Of a stretch of 40,958 bases of DNA, positions 33,341 to 40,958 are shown piece after piece. Position numbers and translations under genes: made by a program. The stretch is taken from positions 1 to 40,958 of the forward strand of contig JAOUFI010000014.1 in NCBI GenBank assembly GCA_029858305.1, in the 5' to 3' direction. Below the pieces are notes generated by a model that did not search any database, was not told where the DNA came from, and saw only the letters and a list, made by a program, of their open reading frames with translations. Source of the stretch: Candidatus Thorarchaeota archaeon (GTDB lineage Archaea > Asgardarchaeota > Thorarchaeia > Thorarchaeales > Thorarchaeaceae). How positions within the stretch are numbered: the first letter of the stretch is position 1; each line of letters opens with the position of its first letter.

Positions 33341-34978
33341 CTATTCGTCGTCGCCGCCTTCATAATCGCCGCCGGGACCGCCACCCGCGCTGGGTGCGCC
33401 TTTTGAGCTGATTACGTCATCGATTTTTAGAATCATTTGAGCTGCTTCTGCTGCTGACATAACAATTTGCTTGTTAACTATTGCTGCTTCTACAACTCTG
33501 GCTTTCTTCATGTCATCGACTTTTCCTGAAATGAGGTTAATTCCATGGAAAGTATGGCCGTCTGTGTGGCTCTTCCTTAGATTAACTATCACATCGATTG
33601 GATCCAATCCTGCGTTTTCAGCGAGAGTGGTTGGTAGTGATTCGACTGCATCTGCAAATGCATTGACTGCATATTGCTCGCGACCCTCTAGGGTTGATGC
33701 ATAGTCTCTGAGTTGTTTGGAAATCTCTGAAGCCAATGCGCCACCACCATAGGTGACTTGTGGATGCATGACCACATCACGTACGACGTACAAAGCATCG
33801 TTGAGTGCACGATCAACCTCATCAACAATATGATCAGTTCCACCGCGAACAAGAAGGGTCACAACGCTTGACTTAGGAGTACCTTCGATGAAGAGCATCT
33901 TGTCATCGCCAACAGTTCTTTGTTCAACGAGCTTGGCTTTGCCTAGGTCTGCTGCAGTTACGTTCTGGATCTTTGATACAATCGCGGCACCAGTGGTCTC
34001 GTGGACTCTCTCGACATCAGATTTCTTAATTCGTCGCACAGCCATGATTCCCTTCTTTGCTAGAAAATGCTGAACAACGTCGTCTATTCCCTTCTGAGCG
34101 ATAACAACATTTGCGCCTGATTCAACAATCTTGTCGACCATATTCTTCAGCATGCGCTCTTCTTCTTGAAGGAAACTCTGCATGCCTGTTGGATCTGTGA
34201 TTGATATCTTTGCATCGAACTCAGTCTTGGTGATCTCAAGAGCTGCCTCTAGAAGGAGTATCTTTGCACTCTCTACCCTCTTTGGCATCCCTGCGTGAAC
34301 GACTTCTTTATCGAGAACGAGTCCCTTCACAAGTTCAGTCTTGTCAATTGACATTCCAACCTGCTTCTGTCGTGGAATGTTCTCAATATCAAGCTCCTCA
34401 TCTTTAGGAAGATCTTTTGCAATAGCAAGTACTGCGTCAACGACGATTTTAGCAAGTGAATCTCGTGAACTTGCAACAAACTTGCTTGACATAGCCGTCT
34501 TTGCTACATCATTAAGGATCTTTTTGTAATCGGATGCAGAAGGATCAACCTGTTCTGCAACAGAGTCAATGACCTCAAGCGCTTTGGTAGCTGCCTTTCT
34601 ATAACCACTTATGATGGTGGTAGGATGTATCTTCTGATCTAGCAGAGTCTCAGCCTGCTTCAGAAGGTCGCCTGTGAGCACAGCAGCTGTGGTTGTGCCA
34701 TCGCCAACCTCCGCATCTACAGTCTTTGCAACCTCAATAACCATCTTTGCAGCGGGATGAGCAACATCCATTTCCTTCAGAATAGTTGCACCATCATTGG
34801 TGACAGTCACATCACCGAAGCTATCGACCAGCATTTTGTCCATGCCTTTTGGTCCAAGAGCGCTCTTGACAGCCTCAGCAATGACAATCGCTGCCATGAT
34901 ATTGTTTCTCTGAGCATCACGACCGCGTGTTCTCTCGGTGTCTTCTCTTAATACAATCACCGGTACTTGTTGACTCAT
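33341..34978 (-). CDS. ths: Thermosome subunit (group II chaperonin)
   Basis: A 545-aa chaperonin subunit, the archaeal CCT relative, which forms a double-ring cage for ATP-driven protein folding. Seen: [20 protein letters not shown] (about 38-57), [26 protein letters not shown] with the ATP-binding GDGTTT at 92-97, and later [20 protein letters not shown]. The C-terminus ends in a Gly/Asp tail ([14 protein letters not shown]) that would project into the ring cavity. Start ATG 34978 has GGAGG 7 bases upstream; the frame is open for 15 residues above it, but that extension would run through the leader. Alpha and beta paralogues are common in archaea; this one cannot be placed. rpoK follows by 36 bases. 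Confidence 0.97.
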   Translation of the reverse strand: MSQQVPVIVLREDTERTRGRDAQRNNIMAAIVIAEAVKSALGPKGMDKMLVDSFGDVTVTNDGATILKEMDVAHPAAKMVIEVAKTVDAEVGDGTTTAAVLTGDLLKQAETLLDQKIHPTTIISGYRKAATKALEVIDSVAEQVDPSASDYKKILNDVAKTAMSSKFVASSRDSLAKIVVDAVLAIAKDLPKDEELDIENIPRQKQVGMSIDKTELVKGLVLDKEVVHAGMPKRVESAKILLLEAALEITKTEFDAKISITDPTGMQSFLQEEERMLKNMVDKIVESGANVVIAQKGIDDVVQHFLAKKGIMAVRRIKKSDVERVHETTGAAIVSKIQNVTAADLGKAKLVEQRTVGDDKMLFIEGTPKSSVVTLLVRGGTDHIVDEVDRALNDALYVVRDVVMHPQVTYGGGALASEISKQLRDYASTLEGREQYAVNAFADAVESLPTTLAENAGLDPIDVIVNLRKSHTDGHTFHGINLISGKVDDMKKARVVEAAIVNKQIVMSAAEAAQMILKIDDVISSKGAPSAGGGPGGDYEGGDDE

Positions 34979-34994
34979 ATTATTTCCTCCATTG

Positions 34995-35036
34995 ACTGGG
35001 AAAGTAGCACTACGATTTCGCACTACTTTTACCAGT
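34995..35036 (-). promoter_or_regulatory. Leader hairpin immediately upstream of the thermosome ribosome binding site
   Basis: On the minus strand ACTGGTAAAAGTAG (35036-35023) pairs with CTACTTTCCCAGT (35007-34995). This gives a 12-bp stem (5 and 7 bp) with a 2x1 internal loop and a 15-base apical loop. The hairpin ends only four bases before GGAGG (34990-34986). Its place between the predicted transcription start and the ribosome binding site suggests a role in mRNA stability or translation, or a DNA operator. The pairing is seen directly, the role is not. Confidence 0.5.
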
Positions 35037-35073
35037 TCAAATAAAAGTGTACAAGCGCTTCGCGTTTTTTTTC

Positions 35074-35081
35074 TTTTTAAA
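35074..35081 (-). promoter_or_regulatory. TATA box of the thermosome-rpoK unit
   Basis: Minus-strand TTTAAAAA, preceded by GTAACG (a possible BRE region) and followed by an A-rich run, fits an archaeal promoter. The expected start of transcription near 35052 leaves a leader of about 74 bases that contains the hairpin at 34995-35036. Confidence 0.45.
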
Positions 35082-35119
35082 CGTTACTTTCAAGCAGTGT
35101 TTTGCCATCCTGTAAATCA

Positions 35120-36037
35120 TTAAGAGACTGGTCTTGGCTGTCGATACACGACATTGTCGCCTTTCTTTGCCATCACTGCTTGTGAGATGTGTGGACATTT
35201 AGCACGTGTGATGTAGTAAGTTTCAACATTTGTCCGTTTCTGGATTTCTGGGAAGGTTTCAATATTTGCTTGCCCTTTCGAAATCACAAGATCACTCTCA
35301 GCGGCAAGCTTTAGAAACTCATCACTCACGTAGTTTAGTGGAACGCCAATCGCCCAGGCCCCACTATCAGCGATTTCCGTAAGATTCTCAATTTCTGTCC
35401 CACGAATATCATCAACCGTTGCATCGTTGACCATTGCTTTGCCTTTCACAATGAAAGAGATTCTCCAGCCCATGCTTCGGATGAGTCGAAGAAGCGGAAT
35501 ATCAAGAATGACTTCTCCAGCATTATCTGCAAGGTAAAGCAATTTTCCCTTCTTCTTATTCAAAGTATTCCAAAGATGCTCTGAATCATTTACCGCAAAA
35601 CCAGCTCTAGAAATATCATCAAACGTTTCAGCTAATTTTTCTAAGTCTGGTTCGTGACCCGCAGTATTGAAATCTATCACATTACCCGTCACGGCTGCTG
35701 CAAGGCAAGCATGGAACCGTTCAATGTTGTCAAGGTCTTCAATTTTCTTTTCAATGAATGGCAACACTTTCAGAGCTGCCTCAGTACTCATCCGCTTTAT
35801 TGCATCATAGGGATCCTGTGCTCCTGCTCTACTATAGAGGTCTTTGTAGACCGCGATGGACACTTGAACCGGTTCTAGATGATTTGCATAACCTTCAGAT
35901 ACAATTCTAAATGCCGAGGCGAAGTACTCTGCCTGCTTTTTGAAATCAGTAGAAAGCAGAGGAATGAGAATCTTCAAACTGCTTACGATACAAGACGCAC
36001 ATTCAGGAACAAGTGGAACTTTGATTTGCTCACTCAT
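35120..36037 (-). CDS. DUF89 family protein (damage-control phosphatase-like)
   Basis: A protein of about 305 aa. It starts VPLVPECASCIVSS with a CxxC pair (Cys13, Cys16), typical of the stand-alone archaeal branch of DUF89. The metal-site motif LLYLADNAGEVILDIPLLR (D-N-A-G-E) and the later SKGQANIETF motif are both present. DUF89 proteins are metal-dependent phosphatases thought to remove damaged or side-product phosphometabolites (including sugar phosphates); the substrate here is unknown. ATG 36040 and 36037 are both possible and share AAGGAAGG upstream. The gene overlaps the end of rimI by 8 or 11 bases, so the two are translationally coupled. The spacer to the thermosome promoter on the downstream side is short (about 39 bases). 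Confidence 0.82.
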   Translation of the reverse strand: MSEQIKVPLVPECASCIVSSLKILIPLLSTDFKKQAEYFASAFRIVSEGYANHLEPVQVSIAVYKDLYSRAGAQDPYDAIKRMSTEAALKVLPFIEKKIEDLDNIERFHACLAAAVTGNVIDFNTAGHEPDLEKLAETFDDISRAGFAVNDSEHLWNTLNKKKGKLLYLADNAGEVILDIPLLRLIRSMGWRISFIVKGKAMVNDATVDDIRGTEIENLTEIADSGAWAIGVPLNYVSDEFLKLAAESDLVISKGQANIETFPEIQKRTNVETYYITRAKCPHISQAVMAKKGDNVVYRQPRPVS

Positions 36038-36536
36038 CATATGTTCCTTCCTTGGCAGCTGAGGCCGCTTTGGCAACCATGAGATAGGCATCTTCGCCAT
36101 CACGATAATAGCCTCTGAGGACACGACGGACCTCATAGCCAAGAGATTCATAAATAGAAACTGCCGCTTCGTTGCTCTTTCGTACTTCGAGGAAAAATTC
36201 CACCGCGCCATATTCTTCCATAGCACTCATCCCTGCTTTGATAATTGATGTACCAATACCCTTGTTTCTGTCCGAGGGAAGAACCGCTACTGAAACTATG
36301 TGCCCTTTCTTGACGGGCAGTCTTCCAAATGATGAGATACCTCGTTCAATCCTACACATGATATAGCCTACAATTCTATCATCCGATTCAGCTACTAGGA
36401 ATGCTTTGGGAGCATGATAATACAAACCTAAGAAAAACTGATCCGGATAATTCTCAGGAAGACATTCTTTGTTTATAAGGACTACATTTTGTATGTCCTC
36501 AGTGCTAAATTGTCGGATGCTATAAGCCTCGGTCAT
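36030..36536 (-). CDS. rimI: RimI/Naa10-like N-terminal acetyltransferase
   Basis: A 168-aa GNAT enzyme with archaeal Ard1/Naa10 character. CLPENYPDQFFLGLYYHAPK (about 25-44) resembles the peptide-binding loop of NatA catalytic subunits. The acetyl-CoA site is VAVLPSDRNKGIGTSIIKAG, with R90-x2-G93-x-G95, and the end has SIYESLGYEVRRVLRGYYRD, as in RimI. It acetylates protein N-termini (alanine, serine and others). The start ATG 36536 is unambiguous in frame; its promoter region 36537-36674 is shared with the divergent AK6-like gene. The 3' end overlaps the DUF89 gene. Confidence 0.85.
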   Translation of the reverse strand: MTEAYSIRQFSTEDIQNVVLINKECLPENYPDQFFLGLYYHAPKAFLVAESDDRIVGYIMCRIERGISSFGRLPVKKGHIVSVAVLPSDRNKGIGTSIIKAGMSAMEEYGAVEFFLEVRKSNEAAVSIYESLGYEVRRVLRGYYRDGEDAYLMVAKAASAAKEGTYDE

Positions 36537-36674
36537 GCATCATACACTCGATTGTTTCTGCTCAAAAGGTGCATCTAATACTTCTTTTATCAGTTATGAA
36601 AGGTTTCAACTCTTTCAACTCTCGTTTTAGCTCCTGACCTAAAGCTTATCTTGGATTCATTTCGACGAAACATC

Positions 36675-37244
36675 ATGCCCGCGATAGTGATTGGTGGAAC
36701 ACCTGGAACTGGAAAAACAAAGGTTGCCAAGATAGTGGGAAGTCGGCTCACTGTAGAAACAATATCACTCGGTGACCTTGCAGAAAAAGAGGGGTGTATT
36801 TCCGCTCAGGACAAAGCAAGGGACACGGGTATCATCAACGAGGACTGTCTTGTTGAGGCAATTCTTGATATTGTAGATGATAAGAGTAAAAGAATCGTTA
36901 TTGAAGGTCATTATGTCGATCTTGTTCCCTACGGAACTGTCGAAATAGCTATTATTCTAAGAACTCACCCTGAAACACTAAGGGAACGACTGAAAGAGCG
37001 TGGATATTCAAAAGCGAAAGTAGACGAAAACGTTGAGGCGGAAGTGCTTGGAGTTTGTCAACTTGATGCTCTTGATGCCTTTGGTGAAGAGAAGGTATAT
37101 GAGATTGATACTACCAATCTATCTCCAACCGAAGTTGCATTGATGATTGAAGAACTACTAAAGACTGATACTACACCTATCCGAATAGATTGGATGGAAA
37201 CTTTGGAAGCCGAGGGTAGGTTGGACGAGTTTCTCAGTGACTAA
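36675..37244 (+). CDS. AK6/Fap7-like adenylate kinase family NTPase
   Basis: A 189-aa P-loop protein: AIVIGGTPGTGKTKVAK with Walker A at residues 8-15. An ISLGDLAEKEGC segment and IVIEGHYVDLVP come next, where GHY takes the place of the GTH Walker B-like segment of AK6. It has RTHPETLRERLKERGYSKAK in the lid region and a conserved NVEAEVLGVCQLDAL stretch. AK6/Fap7 proteins are unusual adenylate kinases that also help 40S/30S maturation through binding the S11/uS11 protein. The C-terminal 25 residues are extra and acidic. I prefer ATG 36675; TTG 36651 is an alternative eight codons earlier. Its stop abuts the stop of the convergent membrane protein with no gap. Confidence 0.85.
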   Translation: MPAIVIGGTPGTGKTKVAKIVGSRLTVETISLGDLAEKEGCISAQDKARDTGIINEDCLVEAILDIVDDKSKRIVIEGHYVDLVPYGTVEIAIILRTHPETLRERLKERGYSKAKVDENVEAEVLGVCQLDALDAFGEEKVYEIDTTNLSPTEVALMIEELLKTDTTPIRIDWMETLEAEGRLDEFLSD

Positions 37245-37853
37245 CTATTCCTTCTCTCTCATATATACTGCAATTAGAGCTATACCACCCGCAATAAACA
37301 TTGAGAGTGGAACACCTGTTGCATAGATTCGTCCAGTTAGTTCAGGTTGGAATGATACTGCAAAGGTCACCAAGAAATATACTGAGCCCCCAGCCATAAA
37401 CAACATCAGAGCGGGTATGAGAGCTAACCAAGTTGCTTTTGGATTTGTATATGAAAAATAGCTCAGTATTATCATAAGCAATCCTGCAATGATTGGAAAT
37501 AGATAGATAACTCCGCCAGACAGCATAAACGCATCTATGAAAGTATTGAATCCCACTTCTGGAGGAACTCCCTCTAGTCGTGTCATCACTTGAAGAAAAT
37601 TACTCATGATTGCCAAAATTCCACTGAATATAAGCAGCGCTGCAGGCCAACGGTAGTTGAGGAGACCTAGACTTCTTCTTCGAAGTTGTTTTCGCAGTTC
37701 TTCAGCTTTCCTTTCTCTCTCTGACATCCTTTTTGATTCGATCTGACGTTCTCGTTGAGTGAGCCCATCTCTAACTTCATCCGGTCCTGCTTCTTCATCG
37801 ATTGCATCTATGAGCTCTCCAGCAATATCGGTGGATTCATTGTCTTCGTGCAT
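37245..37853 (-). CDS. Membrane protein with charged coiled-coil N-terminus
   Basis: A 202-aa protein I do not recognise. Residues 1-25 are strongly acidic, 28-64 are a highly charged helix (TQRERQIESKRMSERERKAE) likely to form a coiled coil, and residues about 68-200 hold four membrane helices. No catalytic motif is visible. The C-terminus (MREKE) is short. An N-terminal cytosolic coiled coil with a membrane body could serve as a scaffold or partner-docking protein. The stop meets the AK6-like stop directly; upstream there are 57 bases before the methyltransferase end, so it may be downstream of that gene in one transcript. Confidence 0.6.
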   Translation of the reverse strand: MHEDNESTDIAGELIDAIDEEAGPDEVRDGLTQRERQIESKRMSERERKAEELRKQLRRRSLGLLNYRWPAALLIFSGILAIMSNFLQVMTRLEGVPPEVGFNTFIDAFMLSGGVIYLFPIIAGLLMIILSYFSYTNPKATWLALIPALMLFMAGGSVYFLVTFAVSFQPELTGRIYATGVPLSMFIAGGIALIAVYMREKE

Positions 37854-37910
37854 TCTGGGTCCTGCTGAAAGATTCTCTCCTGCATATAAGCATCAGCATC
37901 TAAGAGACTT

Positions 37911-39803
37911 TCAGTCATGCACGCCTAAATGAGATTCAATCTTTCTTACTGTTGATTCGTTCATAATATCCTGAATCGCTGTTATAACATCTTCATTCTG
38001 TAAATGGTTGTTAATAGCTATCGGGTAGAATTTATTCTCATGTTCTTTTGAGAGTGTGCCCATTACTAAATCCTGTAATAGCTGATCATCACTAAAGTAG
38101 ATTTCATACACCATTGCATTTCCAAGATGTTCAAGGAACTGTCTAGATTCATTGAATTGCTGGTTGGTTGTTTCAGAATATAGTTGTGATATCATGTCAA
38201 ATAGAACGGCAAAGACATTAGAATTGATTGGCATCACGACAGGAAGGTCATTCATAATTCCTGTGTTGAGACAAGTTGTTAGCTGCGAGTAGTTGGTAAG
38301 ATATCTCTCACAAATATAGCGAATAAGACGCGAGTTGAGAATCAGACCTAGAGCTCTTATGTTGGCATTCTCGAAAAGTGGTGTTATCTTGACGATTCCA
38401 CCTCCGTGTATCATGCCCCGAGGTTTTATGACGCATCTTGGATATCTATAGTTCTTTGTTGCTACTAGTAGCTCGTTGTCAAATGATTCTCGCATTCGCT
38501 CATCGTGTGTGAACCAATCATCTGTATAGAATTGGTGCTGTACATTGATTTGATATCTTCTAACGCTTCTGCCGCTCGTTATGTAGGGTGTCTTGAAAAT
38601 ATTTGATTTTACTTCACGAACATGCTCCTTGGGAATATCCCTTCCTCGACTGGCAATGAGGAGATTACGTTTCCCTCTATTCAAGATTTTTTGATATACC
38701 GAATCATGATAGATTGAAAAGACTCGGCTTGATTTTAGGACATCCCACTCGACCCGATTTGATTGTTCATGTTCAGGTCTTCGAGACTCTACTTCGATGG
38801 GTGAAAATCGATTGCTTTTGGTGGCCTCGCAAAATATACTTACCATTTCGAGAGTAACACCATCAAATGGACTACCCTCATCAATAATCTTCCAAAGATG
38901 CATCTCATCTAACAAATAGTTACGAATTTTACTAAATTGGTGAACTCTGAGAATGCTGTTGGGTACAAGGAAGCCAAGCTGAGCTCCCTCTTTCATAACC
39001 ATTCTTGAACGCACAATAAAGTGAGCAGCACTATTCCAAGTACCTAGACGTCCGCCACCAACATTGAAAGGATATGTGTTTTGTATATGCCATCTTTCTC
39101 TGTCATTGAGTAGATTTCCATATGGAGGATTTCCTAGTATCACATCAAAGCCGGGATTGCTTCCCTGCATAATCTCCTTGAACTCGTCAAACCAATGGAA
39201 ATCATCAGTTTCAATTATATTCGAACCGTGATGCGATTCATGAAGTCTTGACCTAGTTAATGATTTCATCATTCCAGATTGATTAACCAATCCGACCAAA
39301 CTATTTCCAAACTTAATATTGGTAAGGTCTCGTTCTTTGAGAGCTTTTGAATCAATATCGTCCTGATAACTCCAAGCAATCAAGTTTCTCTTACATTCAG
39401 AAACAGCTTCGCTTGCTAGATCCACTCCATACAAAGAGGTATTGACAATATGAATTCGTCTTTGAAGTGGAGTCATACTGTCTCCTAAAGATTTCCTCAT
39501 TCTATTCAACCAATCTGCGGCCACGCAGAGGAACACGCCTGCCCCAACAGATGGATCCAAGACTCTGATTGTTTGAAGGTTTTTCAAAAGTTGTTTTTTG
39601 AGTGATTGGCTCAATTTATCAAGATTTGAAATATCGTTCTTACGTATTCGCCCCTGATTAATAATCCAGGCATCGAGTGTTTCTTCAGCGATTAGCTTAG
39701 CTAAATGTTGAGGTGTATAAAATGAGCCGATTTTTTTCTTTATCATTCTGGAATGTGCTGACTCACGATCAGCATTTTGAACTATGAATGTATCCCTTTT
39801 CAT
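37911..39803 (-). CDS. N6-adenine DNA methyltransferase (Eco57I/TaqI-like) with C-terminal specificity region
   Basis: A 630-aa methyltransferase. The N-terminal GSFYTPQHLAKLIAEETL (about 26-43) is the motif X-like segment. Motif I is VLDPSVGAGVFL (81-92), a further acidic site is in LYGVDLASEAV, and the catalytic motif IV is LGNPPYGN (NPPY at 225-228). The C-terminal half (about 380-600) has KPRGMIHGGGIVKITPLFEN and ALGLILNSRLIRYI, typical of the TaqI-like target-recognition region. It transfers methyl from S-adenosylmethionine to adenine N6. No PD-(D/E)xK or HNH nuclease motif is evident in the protein or next to it, so it looks like an orphan or a type IIG relic without nuclease. Start ATG 39803 is plausible; SD not clear. 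Confidence 0.85.
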   Translation of the reverse strand: MKRDTFIVQNADRESAHSRMIKKKIGSFYTPQHLAKLIAEETLDAWIINQGRIRKNDISNLDKLSQSLKKQLLKNLQTIRVLDPSVGAGVFLCVAADWLNRMRKSLGDSMTPLQRRIHIVNTSLYGVDLASEAVSECKRNLIAWSYQDDIDSKALKERDLTNIKFGNSLVGLVNQSGMMKSLTRSRLHESHHGSNIIETDDFHWFDEFKEIMQGSNPGFDVILGNPPYGNLLNDRERWHIQNTYPFNVGGGRLGTWNSAAHFIVRSRMVMKEGAQLGFLVPNSILRVHQFSKIRNYLLDEMHLWKIIDEGSPFDGVTLEMVSIFCEATKSNRFSPIEVESRRPEHEQSNRVEWDVLKSSRVFSIYHDSVYQKILNRGKRNLLIASRGRDIPKEHVREVKSNIFKTPYITSGRSVRRYQINVQHQFYTDDWFTHDERMRESFDNELLVATKNYRYPRCVIKPRGMIHGGGIVKITPLFENANIRALGLILNSRLIRYICERYLTNYSQLTTCLNTGIMNDLPVVMPINSNVFAVLFDMISQLYSETTNQQFNESRQFLEHLGNAMVYEIYFSDDQLLQDLVMGTLSKEHENKFYPIAINNHLQNEDVITAIQDIMNESTVRKIESHLGVHD

Positions 39804-39944
39804 CTAGCTATAGTTCCTTATCCAGATTGACCGTTAATAGTATCGCATGTTGCTCCATATAATAGAAACGGCTGAGGTTTATCCTCATATGAATCATAGC
39901 GCATATACCACCTCTTTTTTATGGGTCTGCTATTCTGAGGAAAT

Positions 39945-40958
39945 ATGCGTAAGCTGTGGATTATTTCAATTCTGTTTATTTTTGTATTCTCATTTCCAAA
40001 TGGAGTTTCATTCTCAGTGATGCAAAATGAACCACAGCTTGTTGATTCTATCTCCACATCGGAAAACCTTCAGAGAGTCTATGGGGTGAATCTCGCATCG
40101 GAAATTTATCGAGAGGTTTCTCAAGGAAATTATGAAGAGTATATTCAGGAGTTCTCTGAGATTGGTCCGCGTTATGTCATGACCTATGATGACAAACCGG
40201 GCAGCCCAAATGAACAGGCTCGCCTCTGGTTGGTCGACAAACTTGCGAATCTATCTAGTGGAAGACTAGAGATCGAACTTGTCGGTAACTATCAGAATAT
40301 TGTAGCTCGGCTTCCAGGATATTTGTCAGATGATTCCCTCCCTGTCTTCATAGTCAGTGCTCACTATGATACAGTAGCTAGTTGTCCCGGTGCTAATGAT
40401 GATGGGAGTGGTATTGCGACTGTCTTAGAGCTTGCACGCGTGATGTCACATTATGAGTGGCCTCTGGATATCTACTTTATAGCGTTCAATGGAGACCACG
40501 CTCTTGGAGGCATTCAGGGAGGAAAAGAAGTTGCTAATGCATTTCAGCAGGCAGAAATCAAGATTATGGCAATGTACAATATTGATACTGTACTCTATGT
40601 GAGTAGATATGCTCCTCGTAATGAACGAGTTCTTCTTGCACACGGTTCAGGAGATGAATCAGTCTATCATTTGGGTCAGTATTGGGCTGAACTAGCAAAG
40701 ACCCTATCAAATTTCTATGGTCGAGATGCTGTAGGAGTAGTTGCATCAAACGAATTCTCATATTGGGAGTCTTCCGACCATTATGAGTTCTTTCAGAGAG
40801 GTTACAGAGGTGCTCTCTGTGCTTTCGAATCTGGAAACGCATATGATTCATTCTATCGTACTTACAATGATGTATATGATCGTGATGAATATCGTTATTA
40901 TATAGGTGCTGAAACTACAGCTTTTGTTGGAGCAAGCATGGCTTTCACAATGGGGCGT
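39945..40958 (+). CDS. Secreted M28-family metallopeptidase, 3' end outside window
   Basis: The frame from ATG 39945 is open to the right edge (338 codons). It starts with a signal peptide (MRKLWIISILFIFVFSF), preceded by GAGG. The M28 aminopeptidase layout is seen in order: SAHYDTVA with His140/Asp142, GANDDGSGIA with Asp152, NGDHALGG at about 182-189, NIDTVLY with Asp214, and SDHYEF with His279. These match the two-zinc site of M28 enzymes, which remove N-terminal residues from peptides outside the cell. The canonical GEE (catalytic Glu plus metal-ligand Glu) is GDH here (Asp184, His185), so activity or metal use may be changed. It is divergent from the methyltransferase gene; the spacer 39804-39944 contains a TATAAT-like box near 39858. 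Confidence 0.85.
   Translation, partial: MRKLWIISILFIFVFSFPNGVSFSVMQNEPQLVDSISTSENLQRVYGVNLASEIYREVSQGNYEEYIQEFSEIGPRYVMTYDDKPGSPNEQARLWLVDKLANLSSGRLEIELVGNYQNIVARLPGYLSDDSLPVFIVSAHYDTVASCPGANDDGSGIATVLELARVMSHYEWPLDIYFIAFNGDHALGGIQGGKEVANAFQQAEIKIMAMYNIDTVLYVSRYAPRNERVLLAHGSGDESVYHLGQYWAELAKTLSNFYGRDAVGVVASNEFSYWESSDHYEFFQRGYRGALCAFESGNAYDSFYRTYNDVYDRDEYRYYIGAETTAFVGASMAFTMGR

Noticed and set aside
39873-39887. Small inverted repeat TGAGG-TTTAT-CCTCA upstream of the peptidase gene
   Set aside because: Five-base arms are short enough to be chance in an intergenic region and nothing else supports a role.
39818-40057. A 79-residue minus-strand reading frame opposite the start of the peptidase
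   Set aside because: It runs antisense to the signal peptide and N-terminus of a well-supported M28 gene and has no recognisable features.
1-40958. tRNA or rRNA genes, CRISPR arrays, insertion sequences
   Set aside because: Reading both strands I found no T-loop-like tRNA signature with a plausible acceptor stem, no regularly spaced repeats and no transposase-like protein.

Overview
The window is archaeal and most likely comes from an Asgard archaeon, possibly a Thorarchaeia-type genome. The archaeal evidence is direct: a group II chaperonin (thermosome), the RNA polymerase subunit K/RPB6, an archaeal-type thiamine regulator (HTH plus ThiN domain), an AK6/Fap7-type adenylate kinase, a Naa10-like N-acetyltransferase, a stand-alone DUF89 protein and a COG2061 ACT protein. 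The Asgard assignment rests on a small cluster of eukaryote-like genes (gelsolin-like, Roadblock/LC7 and longin-like proteins at 10857-12748). It is inference, and the lineage is the less certain part. Genes are densely packed, mostly in translationally coupled operons. I saw no tRNA, rRNA, CRISPR array, transposase or integrase. No gene-free stretch exceeds 300 bases.

Region by region. 1-2994: the C-terminal end of a CrtI-like flavoprotein, an ArsB/SLC13-type permease, a small membrane protein and a TauE/SafE permease. 3209-10847: a seven-gene redox operon made of a PadR regulator, a FixC/geranylgeranyl-reductase-like flavoprotein, a FixX-like 2[4Fe-4S] ferredoxin, two FAD-linked (VAO/PCMH) oxidases flanking a CCG-domain iron-sulfur protein, and a CrtC/AttH lipocalin-like protein. 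It has a TATA box and a palindrome at the expected start of transcription. This is the best candidate for an undescribed system. 10857-12748: the longin-like, Roadblock and gelsolin-like genes. 12968-13999: an unknown membrane protein. 13976-18831: a thiamine uptake module, thiB-thiP-thiQ, divergent from the regulator thiR across a repeat-rich 69-base spacer.

18907-21953: a GNAT protein and a large secreted protein with six Ig-like repeats. 22110-28839: an operon with a glycyl radical enzyme (Cys455, Glu457, Gly789), its activase, a two-domain FMN-type split-barrel protein, a GNAT acetyltransferase, an ACT protein and an MFS transporter. A perfect 9-bp-arm palindrome lies just upstream. 28844-37853: largely housekeeping genes: a MEMO1-family protein, histidyl-tRNA synthetase, an MgtC/DUF4010 membrane protein, RpoK fused to a helix-hairpin-helix domain, the thermosome with a leader hairpin next to its ribosome binding site, DUF89, RimI/Naa10-like, AK6-like and a membrane protein. 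37911-40958: an apparently orphan N6-adenine DNA methyltransferase, and divergent from it a secreted M28 peptidase with altered active-site residues that runs off the right edge.

Two redox modules dominate the functional picture. The PadR operon combines parts known from glycolate/lactate oxidation (GlcDEF-like), from FixCX electron transfer and from isoprenoid chemistry (GGR- and CrtC-like). The substrate cannot be read from sequence. The glycyl radical operon indicates anaerobic C-X bond cleavage or dehydration of an unknown substrate, with its own transporter and accessory flavoprotein.
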